DNA of 64,000 nucleotides from positions 510,073-574,072 of the forward strand of contig NZ_JAHKQB010000029.1 of NCBI RefSeq assembly GCF_018860625.1, read 5' to 3'. Positions 9,396 to 17,437 of the stretch are shown here, piece after piece; position 1 is the stretch's first letter, and every line of letters begins with the position of its first letter. The notes beneath the pieces were generated by a model. That model searched no databases. It was not told where the DNA came from and saw nothing but the letters and a program-made list of their open reading frames with translations. The translations under genes were made by a program, and so were the position numbers. The stretch is from Paracoccus sp. C2R09. GTDB taxonomy: Bacteria; Pseudomonadota; Alphaproteobacteria; Rhodobacterales; Rhodobacteraceae.

Positions 9396-10469
9396 TCAGC
9401 CCCCCTGCAGTTCCCGCCTGATGCGTTCCACGCGCGCATCCAGCCACAAGGACAGGGTCGTCAGCGGGCCGTTGCTGATCTGGCCCTGATCGACCATCGC
9501 GCTGAGTTGACCGCGCGGCATCAGGTGGCCGCGGATATCCTCGGACTCGGTTTCCAGCCCATGAACGCCGGTGACGTCATCATGCAGATCCGCGATGCCC
9601 ACATATTGATAGAGATACTCGCAAACGGCCCCCGGGCTGGGATAGTAGCTGAATGCCGGGATCAGCCGCGTGACCTCCAGCGCCGCTTCCTCCTGCGCCT
9701 CGCGCAGGATCGCGGCCTCGACCGTCTCGCCGCCATCGACGCGTCCGGCGATGGGCTCCAGCAGCCAGGGCTGCGGATCGCCGCGCAGCGCCGGGGCAAA
9801 GCGGAACTGCTCGATCACCAGCACGCGGTCGCGGACGGGATCCCAGGGCAGCATCACGACCGCATCCCCCATCAGGAAGGCTTCGCGCGTCATGGGGCCG
9901 GTTTCGCCGCCGTCATGCCGGCGATGCGTGATCCGGCGACGCTCGGCCACGAAGAAGCCGGTGAAGGGCTGATGCCGTTCCAGCGTGGTGAAACCACCGT
10001 CGCCGCGCAGGGGCACGACGCCCTGCCCCGAGGGTTCGGAGGCCATCCCCCGGTTTCGGCTGCCCGCCCAGATCGCCATCATCGGCAGCCGCCAGCGCAG
10101 CGTGTGGATATCGACCGTGGGCGGGGCATCAATGATCTGCTGCGCGATTCCGGCAGGAAGCTGCGGGTCCTGCGGCACTTCCGACGGATCGTCGGCGGTG
10201 GTTCCGGCAATGCCGATGACCTGCCTGCCATCGTGGTCGTGAACCTGCAGCCCCATCACGCGGGCATAGCGCCAGAACGCATCGTTCGGCGTCACCTCCA
10301 TGCCCGGCATCCGGCCCGTCGCGGCATTCACATGCGGCCAGCCATCCGCATCGATACCCGCCTGCCCCCGATCGACCAACCGTCCCGCCATCGTGACGGG
10401 ATCGCCGGACAGGCCGAAGACCTCCATCATCTTCGGATGCGCAAGGATGCCCAGGAATGTCAGTGTCAA
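9396..10469 (-). CDS. trgB: TrgB-like Nudix hydrolase with an N-terminal extra domain
   Basis: A 357-residue protein. The C-terminal Nudix domain has the box G242-x5-E248-x7-R256-E257-A-Q-E260-E261, with alanine in place of the usual glycine at 263. The surrounding sequence (QFRFAPALRG, EPIAGRVDGGE) is that of ADP-ribose or nucleoside-diphosphate-sugar pyrophosphatases. The first 130 residues (FLGILAHPKMMEVFG) look like a gamma-glutamylcyclotransferase-type domain, an architecture found in the TrgB group. Its ATG overlaps the stop of the DUF2059 gene by four bases, and cysK lies 96 bases downstream. Name rests on Nudix type plus cysK linkage; tellurite function is inferred. Confidence 0.78.
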   Translation of the reverse strand: MTLTFLGILAHPKMMEVFGLSGDPVTMAGRLVDRGQAGIDADGWPHVNAATGRMPGMEVTPNDAFWRYARVMGLQVHDHDGRQVIGIAGTTADDPSEVPQDPQLPAGIAQQIIDAPPTVDIHTLRWRLPMMAIWAGSRNRGMASEPSGQGVVPLRGDGGFTTLERHQPFTGFFVAERRRITHRRHDGGETGPMTREAFLMGDAVVMLPWDPVRDRVLVIEQFRFAPALRGDPQPWLLEPIAGRVDGGETVEAAILREAQEEAALEVTRLIPAFSYYPSPGAVCEYLYQYVGIADLHDDVTGVHGLETESEDIRGHLMPRGQLSAMVDQGQISNGPLTTLSLWLDARVERIRRELQGG

Positions 10470-11323
10470 AGCTCTCTCCCGCCGCGGCGCAGGGCAGCGG
10501 CAAGGCCCATGCGGTACGAGGTCTGCGCGAACAGCTTGTCGAAACCGCCGAACATCGCGTTGGCCAATGCCTGCCCCCGGTCAGATGTCGCGAAGCCGGC
10601 ATAGCCTTCCATCTCCTCGTCGGTGACGGGGGAATAGGCGATCATGAAGAAGCCTTCCAACCAGGCGGCGGCATCCGCCTCGATCTGCGGCTGCTGTTCC
10701 CACGCCTCGGCCAGCATCTGCGACTGATCGGGCGGCATGTCGTAACCCCCACCCTCGGCAAAGCCCTGCGAGAAGGCGACCGTCGCGTTCAGTCCGCTTT
10801 CGACATTGGGCGTGATCAGATCGGCGTCCCGAATGATCCGCCGGATGATCGCGGACCTTTCGCCGCCCCGGGTCAGGTCGCGCATGAAGGCCTCGCGGCC
10901 CTGATCCTCGACGCCCTCCGTCAGCATGGCCCGTCGCGCGGATGCCTCAAGGTCGAGGAACCGCTGCCCGAGGGGTGATCGGTAGAAGCCCAGGCCCGCG
11001 CGCACCAGTCCCGGGTCCAGTCGCGCGACCGCCTCGGCCACGCCCTCGCGAAAGGTGACGCGCAGCGTTTCGGGGTCGTGGATGCGCCGCACGACATCCG
11101 GCCAGGGCTGCCCCGTCCCGACGATCACGCCGCTCTCCTCAAGCTTGCGGGCCTCGGACACGGCCTCGTCGGCGATGATGTCGATCATCGCATCCATCCG
11201 CATCACCTCCCACAGCTCTTCGGTCAGGTCCTGTTGGACCAACCGGATCGCGGGCGGCGCGGGCGCCGGTTCGGCCGGTGCGGCGCCGGGCAGCAACGCC
11301 GCAAGCACGAGAAGTCTGAGCAT
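10466..11323 (-). CDS. Secreted DUF2059-type protein
   Basis: A 285-residue protein with a signal peptide (MLRLLVLAALLPGAAPAEP) and an otherwise soluble, mostly helical body. The segments RAGLGFYRSPLGQRFLDLE and MEGYAGFATSDRGQALANAM match the DUF2059 pattern. No catalytic motif is visible. An upstream TTG (11329) is possible, but ATG 11323 has AAAGG eight bases before it. It heads the trgB-cysK-mscS run and overlaps trgB by ATGA. It is not the membrane protein TrgA, which occupies this place in R. sphaeroides. Function unknown. Confidence 0.8.
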   Translation of the reverse strand: MLRLLVLAALLPGAAPAEPAPAPPAIRLVQQDLTEELWEVMRMDAMIDIIADEAVSEARKLEESGVIVGTGQPWPDVVRRIHDPETLRVTFREGVAEAVARLDPGLVRAGLGFYRSPLGQRFLDLEASARRAMLTEGVEDQGREAFMRDLTRGGERSAIIRRIIRDADLITPNVESGLNATVAFSQGFAEGGGYDMPPDQSQMLAEAWEQQPQIEADAAAWLEGFFMIAYSPVTDEEMEGYAGFATSDRGQALANAMFGGFDKLFAQTSYRMGLAAALRRGGREL

Positions 11324-11433
11324 CCACAATGCCTTTCAGCAGAAAATTCATCGGCGCAGCTTTTTTTCGTCGAAACCCCCTTGCGCTTCAACCCCCCTAA
11401 CTTTAAACGCCGCTTCACCACACCAGAAAGCGC

Positions 11434-11523
11434 GGAGAGGTGCCGGAGTGGTCGAACGGGGCGGTCTCGAAAACCGTTGAGCCTTCACGGGTTCCGTGGG
11501 TTCGAATCCCACCCTCTCCGCCA
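11434..11523 (+). tRNA. tRNA-Ser, anticodon CGA
   Basis: A 90-nt tRNA with the long variable arm of the serine class. The acceptor stem GGAGAGG (11434-11440) pairs with CCTCTCC (11513-11519), followed by G and an encoded CCA (11521-11523). The anticodon loop is CTCGAAA, giving CGA, which reads UCG. The T arm GGGTTCGAATCCC is canonical. A broken integrase gene lies 100 bases downstream, as expected for a tRNA used as an integration site. Confidence 0.97.
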
Positions 11524-11612
11524 ATTTACCATTTCAGTACCATAGAAAAACCTAGCAATTGCAATGCAATGCTCGTTGGGGCTGATGATACTCGCCTCTT
11601 ATGCTAGGAATT

Positions 11613-11634
11613 TGGTGCACATTATGGTTCACAA
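11613..11634. repeat. Left copy of a 22-bp direct repeat flanking the integrase remnant
   Basis: These 22 bases recur without mismatch at 12713-12734, exactly 1100 bp away. The unit contains the heptamers GGTGCAC and GGTTCAC five bases apart, and a third, GGTACAC, follows five bases later outside the perfect repeat. The heptamer spacing is 12 bp. Possible roles are integrase arm sites or a recombination scar; this is inferred. Confidence 0.7.
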
Positions 11635-12611
11635 TCCGGTACACACATACGCGATTTTTTGGGTTCGCTGATCTTCTCTGAGTGATTGCGCACAGCTTTC
11701 TGGGGCCATACTTGCAGCTCGGCTGACCTGCCCCTCTTGGGTCCCTCGGTCATAACGAAGGTCTGCCGGGTTCGCATCAAGCCGGATTTCCTCGTGCAGC
11801 AGGCCCGCGCCTTCGGATGGCCGATAGCCGGTATTTATCATCCCCAGCAGGATCAGCCGCGCATCCGTGTTCATGCCCTTGAGTGCCCCCGGTGCGAGCA
11901 GCTTCGACCTGATCCATTCTGTTGAGAACGGCGGACGAACATCATCCTTTTCCTTGTCCGACCGCAGCATCACACCGTCGGTGCTGTAGCTCAAGGCGAT
12001 CCCGCGCGCCCGCGCGACACGCTTCCAACTCCCCAGCAGGTGCGTGAAATCCTTGTTCGCGGTGTCGGCCAGCGGCTTGTCGCCGATCACGCTGATGAAG
12101 TTTTGCGTGGCGCGGATGCGAGGGCTGCGCCAACGCCTGATCCGGTCGTTGTTCTTGCCCCTCATATCCTCGGCAGCCACTTCCCTGAAGGCTTCCCAGG
12201 CGTCACTTGCTCGCAGTTCTGGCCGCGGTACCAAGCCCAGCATGGCGTCGGCCTCTGCGTTGTCGATCCGCCGCGCGCCATCCTTCACCGTCTCTACCCT
12301 TCTCAAAATATCCTCGATGGGCAGCTTGGCAACTTCGGGCGCGCTCATGTAGCGCACGCTGCGTAACTTCGCGAGGCGGCGCGCTGCCTCGAAACGGTCA
12401 ATTGCGTGCTGACGTATCCAGCTTCTTTGGCCTCCCACGCTTGTATCATCTGCCCCCAGACCTGCGAGGCGCGCTCCTAGGCGACCGTTCGGCTGTCCGT
12501 GCGCAGGCTGACAAGCACAATCGTGCGCTTCTCGACCTTTGCAAAGCGGCGCGGCACCCGTTTGCGGATATGCCAAATGTTGTCGCGCAGGATGATGGTG
12601 ATCGGCTTCAT
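11629..12611 (-). pseudogene. Tyrosine recombinase/integrase remnant next to tRNA-Ser
   Basis: From ATG 12611 the reading is MKPITIILRDNIWHIRKRVP, a normal integrase N-terminus. It meets an in-frame TAG after about 45 codons and then continues in another frame from about 12390. The second frame contains EVAKLPIEDILRRV, a core-binding region (TQNFISVIGDKPLADTANKDF) and the first catalytic-arginine box NTGYRPSEGAGL. After LHEEIRLDANPA it turns into unrelated sequence and stops at 11629 inside the left repeat. The HxxR box and the catalytic tyrosine are absent. It is the wreck of an integrase whose cargo is not visible. Confidence 0.88.
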
Positions 12612-12712
12612 CTTGGTATTAGACTACGACCAACGCAGATTGTAAAATCGCATTGCGCGAACTGCTAAGCGAACTGTAGGGGCCGCGAGAAGCCAGAAAT
12701 AGTGCCGAAAAA

Positions 12713-12734
12713 TGGTGCACATTATGGTTCACAA
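12713..12734. repeat. Right copy of the 22-bp direct repeat
   Basis: Identical to 11613-11634. Here too the heptamers GGTGCAC and GGTTCAC are followed, five bases on, by a third copy (GGTTCAC), so both copies carry three GGTNCAC units at 12-bp spacing. It sits about 100 bp upstream of the integrase start. Confidence 0.7.
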
Positions 12735-12846
12735 ATTGGTTCACGGCAGTCAATTTTTTCTAACGTTTACAGTGCAAATCTGCGAAGTCAGGATAACACC
12801 CTCCGCCACTTTCCTTCAAGGAAACAAGTGGCTCCCCCGCACAGCA

Positions 12847-13761
12847 TCATTCACCGTAGCCTCGGGTGAGGACGGCGTCCACATGGACCAGCGCATCCTG
12901 CAACGCGCCGCGCCAGAAGGGCCAGTCGTGACCGCCACGTGTGACAGTGAAGTCATGTACCACGCCTGCATCGCGCAGGGCGACATGCAGGTCTGCAGCG
13001 CCTTCAAAGAAGGGATCGTCCGCGCCGATATCGATCCAGATCCGTGGAATGCGGCCCAGTCTGGCGGTATCTGCCCCTGCCGTCAGGGTCGATGGGCGCA
13101 GGGCCTCCCAGATGTCATTCATCCGCGCGGGGCCGGTCAGCCCCGCACCCAGCACGCCTTCGTATCGCGCGGCATAGCCCTCATCCGAAAGTGCCAGCAG
13201 CTGCGCATCGGTTCGGAACGCGGGGCTGAGCGCCGCGACACCCGCAAACATCGTCGGCTCGTGCAACTGATAGACGATGCCCGCCACTGCACCCATCGAA
13301 ATGCCCAAGACCGCCCGCCCGTCGCCGCTGCCGATGGTCGGATACTTCTGCTCGATCGCGGGAATAAATTCTGTCAGGAACATCGTGCGCCAGAGCGTTT
13401 CCCCATTTGCATCATCGAGGAAATAGGTTGCGACCACGTTCGCTTCGTCGCGCCGACCATCCGGGGCCACGGCGATCAGTGGGCGTATCTGACCGTCGGC
13501 GATCATCCGGTCCAGCATCTGATCGATCCCCGCCAGCGTGAACCAGTCCGAAGGCTGCCCCGTCCCCCCGCCATGCAGAAGATACAGCACCGGGTAATCG
13601 CGCCTGTCCCGGCCGTATCCCGGCGGCAGATAGACCGAATAGCCGACCGGGCGGCCCAGCACCTCGCTGCCGATCGCGTTCTGCATGCGGACCTCGGCCC
13701 GAAGCGGCGAGGCCAGGATGGCGAAAGTGGCAAGGGTGCCGATCAGGGAAGCCGGTTTCAT
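12847..13761 (-). CDS. Secreted alpha/beta-hydrolase esterase (PF00756 esterase-like)
   Basis: A 304-residue protein with a signal peptide (MKPASLIGTLATFAILASPLRA). YPVLYLLHGGG gives the oxyanion region, GISMGAVAG the nucleophile elbow serine, and GGHDWPFW the catalytic histidine. This is the putative-esterase group that includes acetyl-xylan and feruloyl esterases and S-formylglutathione hydrolases. As the last gene of the polysaccharide block, ten bases after the barrel gene, it may trim acyl groups from the polymer added by the locus acyltransferase. That role is inferred from position. Catalytic residues are intact. Confidence 0.78.
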   Translation of the reverse strand: MKPASLIGTLATFAILASPLRAEVRMQNAIGSEVLGRPVGYSVYLPPGYGRDRRDYPVLYLLHGGGTGQPSDWFTLAGIDQMLDRMIADGQIRPLIAVAPDGRRDEANVVATYFLDDANGETLWRTMFLTEFIPAIEQKYPTIGSGDGRAVLGISMGAVAGIVYQLHEPTMFAGVAALSPAFRTDAQLLALSDEGYAARYEGVLGAGLTGPARMNDIWEALRPSTLTAGADTARLGRIPRIWIDIGADDPFFEGAADLHVALRDAGVVHDFTVTRGGHDWPFWRGALQDALVHVDAVLTRGYGE

Positions 13762-13771
13762 GAGCGGCCTT

Positions 13772-15265
13772 TCAAAACAGAAGCTTGTAGGACAGGCTGA
13801 GCGACCCGCCCAGCATGCCCGGACCGGGGCTGGAGCCGCGATTCCACGGCCACCGGTTCGAGCTGTAGTTGGAATAGTTCAGCTGAATGCGATCGTTGAT
13901 CTTGTAGCTGGCGGTATAGCTGTAATCGGGGTTCCAGGGTTCCTGCGTTCCCGAGGGATAGGCATAAAGCGTCAAACCCAGCCGCAGCTTGTCGTTCACC
14001 GTCATCCCGCAACTGAGAGAGCCTGAATCGTTGCCCGGATTGGACAATCCGATGCTAACTGAACACTGCGCCTCTCGGTCCATGGGCAACGGCAATGGCG
14101 GCAGCTTGTAGGAAGCCCGCAAGCTGCCCGTCAGCAGCGACGAGATCAAATCCGAATTTCCGCCCGAGAAACGCGCGCTGTAGTTCGAATAGCCGAGGCT
14201 CAGCTTCTCGGTCACGCGCATGTTCAGCGCATAAGTGAAATCGGGATCCCAGGGCGCCTTCTGCCCCGAGATCGGGAAATGGATCAGTGCCAGCGACAGC
14301 GACACCCGTTCTTGGAGGCGCACATTGCACCCCAAGCTGACCCGCGCCTTGCCATAGGCATCCTCGTAATCGTTGGGGTCGGTATATTGCAGCCCCATGC
14401 CCGTGGTAAGCGAGCAGGCCAGCTTGAACCGTTCGGCCAACGTTCTGGGTCGGTTATCCTCCGGGGGCGGGGGCGGGGCAGTGACGGGTGCAGCAACGTC
14501 GCCAACCGGGGTCGCTGCCACCACCGCACGCCTGCGGGGTTCGGGGACGGAACAAGCATCGGGATAGAAAGGATCGGGTTCGAGACAATCAACCTCGGGC
14601 GGCAGAAGGTTATTCTGATCGATTTCGGGTTCAGGATCGGCAGGGTCTGCCTCGGCAGGTTCCTCGGGCAAATCCTCTGCCAGGGGCAGGACGGGGCCTT
14701 CGAACTGAGCAGCGGGCGCAGGATCGGGCGGAGGCGGGGGCCGTGTGCCGGTTCCGGCCAGGATCCATTCCGCCAGGTATTGCGCGGCGTCCAGCCCCGT
14801 GACATTCCCCTGCGGCAGGGGAGGTTTCGGTGCCGCGATGGCGGGAACGATCATGATCACACCCGTATCGTTCGAAATCCGGCATTCCTCGCCCCTTGTG
14901 CATTTCAGCATGTATTCGGCGAAGGGACGTCCGGATGCTGCCACGATGATGGCCGATGCATCGGGAAACAGCCTGTAGGTGAAATCTCCAATACGTCCGG
15001 TTTGAAAGCGCGACCAGCTGAAGACATTGGGGGCATCGTGCAGCACCTCGACGGCGTCGGGCACTGCGAAGTCTTCGGTGTGGATGCTGCGTGGTCCAGG
15101 TACGATCTGGCGCCAATCGGGCGGCGTCGCGGGTTTCAGCTCGGAAGGCCATACGAGGGGCATATTTGGGGGCATATCGGAGGCGACATCCTGCGCCGAG
15201 GCGGGGACCGACATGGCCATCAGCGCGACCAGCGCCCTGCCCCAGCCATGTCCGCAGGTCCCCAC
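13772..15265 (-). CDS. Secreted protein with proline-rich linker and probable C-terminal beta-barrel
   Basis: A 497-residue protein with signal peptide (MGTCGHGWGRALVALMAMSVPASA). Residues 25-165 form a globular domain. A proline/acid-rich linker follows (PPPPPDPAPA to PPPPPEDN). The C-terminal 190 residues consist of alternating beta strands in two related halves, each with W[DN]PD[FY][TS]Y and a later YSNYS, and the protein ends in SLSYKLLF with terminal phenylalanine, as outer-membrane barrels do. The GTG start has GGAG eight bases upstream. It could be the export pore or anchor for the polymer made by the locus. No family name is recognised. Confidence 0.65.
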   Translation of the reverse strand: MGTCGHGWGRALVALMAMSVPASAQDVASDMPPNMPLVWPSELKPATPPDWRQIVPGPRSIHTEDFAVPDAVEVLHDAPNVFSWSRFQTGRIGDFTYRLFPDASAIIVAASGRPFAEYMLKCTRGEECRISNDTGVIMIVPAIAAPKPPLPQGNVTGLDAAQYLAEWILAGTGTRPPPPPDPAPAAQFEGPVLPLAEDLPEEPAEADPADPEPEIDQNNLLPPEVDCLEPDPFYPDACSVPEPRRRAVVAATPVGDVAAPVTAPPPPPEDNRPRTLAERFKLACSLTTGMGLQYTDPNDYEDAYGKARVSLGCNVRLQERVSLSLALIHFPISGQKAPWDPDFTYALNMRVTEKLSLGYSNYSARFSGGNSDLISSLLTGSLRASYKLPPLPLPMDREAQCSVSIGLSNPGNDSGSLSCGMTVNDKLRLGLTLYAYPSGTQEPWNPDYSYTASYKINDRIQLNYSNYSSNRWPWNRGSSPGPGMLGGSLSLSYKLLF

Positions 15266-15269
15266 ACCG

Positions 15270-16115
15270 TCACTCCTGACACATCTTGCCGTTCAGCGCC
15301 CGGATCGCGCCCTCGATCGACATGGCCGGTCCTTCAGGACCAAGCGCGGCTTCGATCGCCTTACGCGTCCGCCCGCCCATCACGCCGTCATCCGGTCCCG
15401 GATCCTCACCCGCTGCGATCAGAAGCCGCTGGAGGGTCTGGACGGTCGAGGTGCCCGCTATGATCGTTTGCAACCCGCATTCGCGATCTGGCTGCAGCGA
15501 GGGGCCCAGATCGACGAGGTTTTCGGCGATGGGGCCGTCCGATTGTGCTTCCTGGTTCTCATCGATGGCTGCCGGGCGGTCGACCTTGGTCGGGGCGACG
15601 GGGGCTGCCTTTGCGGGAACATCATTGCTTTGCACGATCCCTGCAGCTGTCGCGATGCCTGCCACGGAATCGATGGCCCGATCTGGGTCGGTGACGCCTG
15701 CATCGGCCGGCAGCCCCGCCACCTGCGCCGGCGTGGGGCGCATGAAATCCTGTGCCGAGACTGGCTGGCCCGTCAGGCACCGTTCCAGCGCGTCGGCCAC
15801 GGGGATTGCCCCTTCGGGCGCGTCCGCTGTCTGGCGGGTGCAGCCACCCGCAGCGCCGCATTCGATGGCGATCTGCCAACTGGGTGCGGTCAGGCTGTCC
15901 GAGAGCAGCCCGGAATAATCGCTGGCCAACTGATAGGCGAAGCCCGCCACGCGCCCTTCCTGCCAGATCCCGGGATAGCGGGCGGTCGGCACGTCCGAAC
16001 TGCGGCGCTCGACATTCTGCGCACCGGGCAGCGGGGTGTCGAAATTCGCGCCCACGCAAGGGACTGCCTGCGCGGCCCCCGCACTTATCAGCAGGATGAC
16101 CAGCGCATGCTTCAT
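15270..16115 (-). CDS. Secreted protein with C-terminal peptidoglycan-binding-like domain
   Basis: A 281-residue protein with signal peptide (MKHALVILLISAGAAQA). The N-terminal 120 residues resemble the first domain of the downstream barrel protein in layout (periplasmic, cysteine pairs, ECGAAGGC). A low-complexity middle is followed by STVQTLQRLLIAAGEDPGPDDGVMGGRTRKAIEAAL, a PG_binding_1 repeat with the usual DGVMGGRTRKAI signature. It probably anchors part of the export machine to the cell wall. It overlaps the upstream DUF3131 gene by four bases and ends four bases before the barrel gene. Confidence 0.72.
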   Translation of the reverse strand: MKHALVILLISAGAAQAVPCVGANFDTPLPGAQNVERRSSDVPTARYPGIWQEGRVAGFAYQLASDYSGLLSDSLTAPSWQIAIECGAAGGCTRQTADAPEGAIPVADALERCLTGQPVSAQDFMRPTPAQVAGLPADAGVTDPDRAIDSVAGIATAAGIVQSNDVPAKAAPVAPTKVDRPAAIDENQEAQSDGPIAENLVDLGPSLQPDRECGLQTIIAGTSTVQTLQRLLIAAGEDPGPDDGVMGGRTRKAIEAALGPEGPAMSIEGAIRALNGKMCQE

Positions 16116-17437
16116 GGGGCGACCCTCGTCAGTGGACCAGTCGCCTTGAAGGCCAGCGCGGCAAGCACGACCGCATTGGTGTTCGCCGTGGTCGAGCCGT
16201 TCACTTCTCCCGTTTCCTCGTAGATGCCTTCGGGCCAGCCCTTTTCAGGATCGGCAAAGCCCTCGACCGCATCGACCAGTTGCGCGGTGTATTCCGTGCC
16301 GAACAGCGCGTCCCAACCGAAGGCCGCCTTGGTGGCCATGGTGCGGCGGCTGTCGATGCGTTCGCCTTGAAAGGTCATCACGGCCCAGGGCGCTCCACCG
16401 CCCCAGATCGTGGAATATGCGAAATATGGCGCCTCGCTCAGGTGACTTTCAGTCACGGCCGTCAGCTTGCCCGTATCGGCATGACGGGCCTCCTGCGCGC
16501 GATAAATGGCGGTAGCGAAGCGTCTGGAGCGGTCGTCGAAACCGAATTCAAGCCCATCGAACAGATAGGGCTCGCTGACCACGAAGGCGGGGGTGGACGC
16601 TCGGTGCAGCCGGGTATCGACGGGAATGGGATGCCCCTCGACCTGCTTTACCATCAGATCGCCCGCCACGTCATAGGCGCGATAGACATCGAAACCAAAG
16701 GACATCATGGCCTTGGCCGCATATTGTTCGTAGCCGACGCGCCCCTCCTGGTTCTCGCGGATATCGTCATTGGTGACATTGGTACCGATCAGCTCGCCGT
16801 CCTTCACCATCCGGTCCAGCCGCCAGCGGCCGAGCAGCGCCTCGACCTCTGGCGCAAGATCGGGGTGGTTGCGTTCGACCAGCCCGAGGGTACCCACGAT
16901 CCGCGCGATGTCCAGCGCCGACCATCCCAAGCCAAGCTCCACCGGCTGGTTGGCATAGTTCACGAGCTGCAGCGTCCCGGTATGATAGGCCTTGTTCGGC
17001 AGCAGGTCCTGGAACAGACGCAGCTTCGACAGGCTGTTCAGCACGCGGGCGATGCGGTCCTGCGCCTCGGCGTCCTCGATCAGACCAAGCCGTTCGGCAG
17101 ACAGGATAGCCACGAGATAGGACCCCGTTTCCCACATGGTGGTCGAGGGATAGTTGTGGACCGAGTTGGCCAGCCCCGTCTTGTCGTTCACGTTGTTCCG
17201 AAAATAGGTCCAGGCGATCTCCGCATGCTCCAGATCGCGCTCGCTACTCTCGCCCCGGATGGCAAGAGGCAGCGGTTCGAGATCGAGGAAGGGCTGCATC
17301 ACGTCGGGTCCGTTCCCTGCAATCGGCTCGGGCTCGCCGAGGGTTTCCAACCACATGACAAGCAACAGGCCCAGAATCAGTGCAAGGATCATGACGATAT
17401 GCCCCCGCGCTCGGGACAGGTTATCACGAAAGCTCAT
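16112..17437 (-). CDS. DUF3131 protein, membrane-anchored (copy 2)
   Basis: A 441-residue protein with one N-terminal membrane segment (HIVMILALILGLLLVMWLETLG), the rest predicted outside the cytoplasm. The body is the DUF3131 domain: WTYFRNNVNDKTGLANSV, YPSTTMWETGSYL, NYANQPVELGLGWSALDIARI, EGRVGYEQYAAKAMM, ending TTANTNAVVLAALAFKA. DUF3131 looks like an (alpha/alpha) barrel of glycoside-hydrolase type; its reaction is not established. ATG 17437 overlaps the glycosyltransferase stop by four bases, rejecting the longer open frame. It is a paralogue of the protein at 20407-22137. Confidence 0.82.
   Translation of the reverse strand: MSFRDNLSRARGHIVMILALILGLLLVMWLETLGEPEPIAGNGPDVMQPFLDLEPLPLAIRGESSERDLEHAEIAWTYFRNNVNDKTGLANSVHNYPSTTMWETGSYLVAILSAERLGLIEDAEAQDRIARVLNSLSKLRLFQDLLPNKAYHTGTLQLVNYANQPVELGLGWSALDIARIVGTLGLVERNHPDLAPEVEALLGRWRLDRMVKDGELIGTNVTNDDIRENQEGRVGYEQYAAKAMMSFGFDVYRAYDVAGDLMVKQVEGHPIPVDTRLHRASTPAFVVSEPYLFDGLEFGFDDRSRRFATAIYRAQEARHADTGKLTAVTESHLSEAPYFAYSTIWGGGAPWAVMTFQGERIDSRRTMATKAAFGWDALFGTEYTAQLVDAVEGFADPEKGWPEGIYEETGEVNGSTTANTNAVVLAALAFKATGPLTRVAP

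Noticed and set aside
10466..11323. TrgA identity for the gene upstream of trgB
   Set aside because: TrgA is a membrane protein, whereas this product is a soluble secreted DUF2059-type protein.
11629..12576. A working integrase or prophage
   Set aside because: The frame has an in-frame stop, a frameshift and no catalytic tyrosine; no phage structural or replication genes are nearby.
11613..12734. Repeats as a CRISPR array or as tRNA att sites
   Set aside because: There are only two copies 1100 bp apart with a gene remnant between, and they share nothing with the tRNA 3' end.
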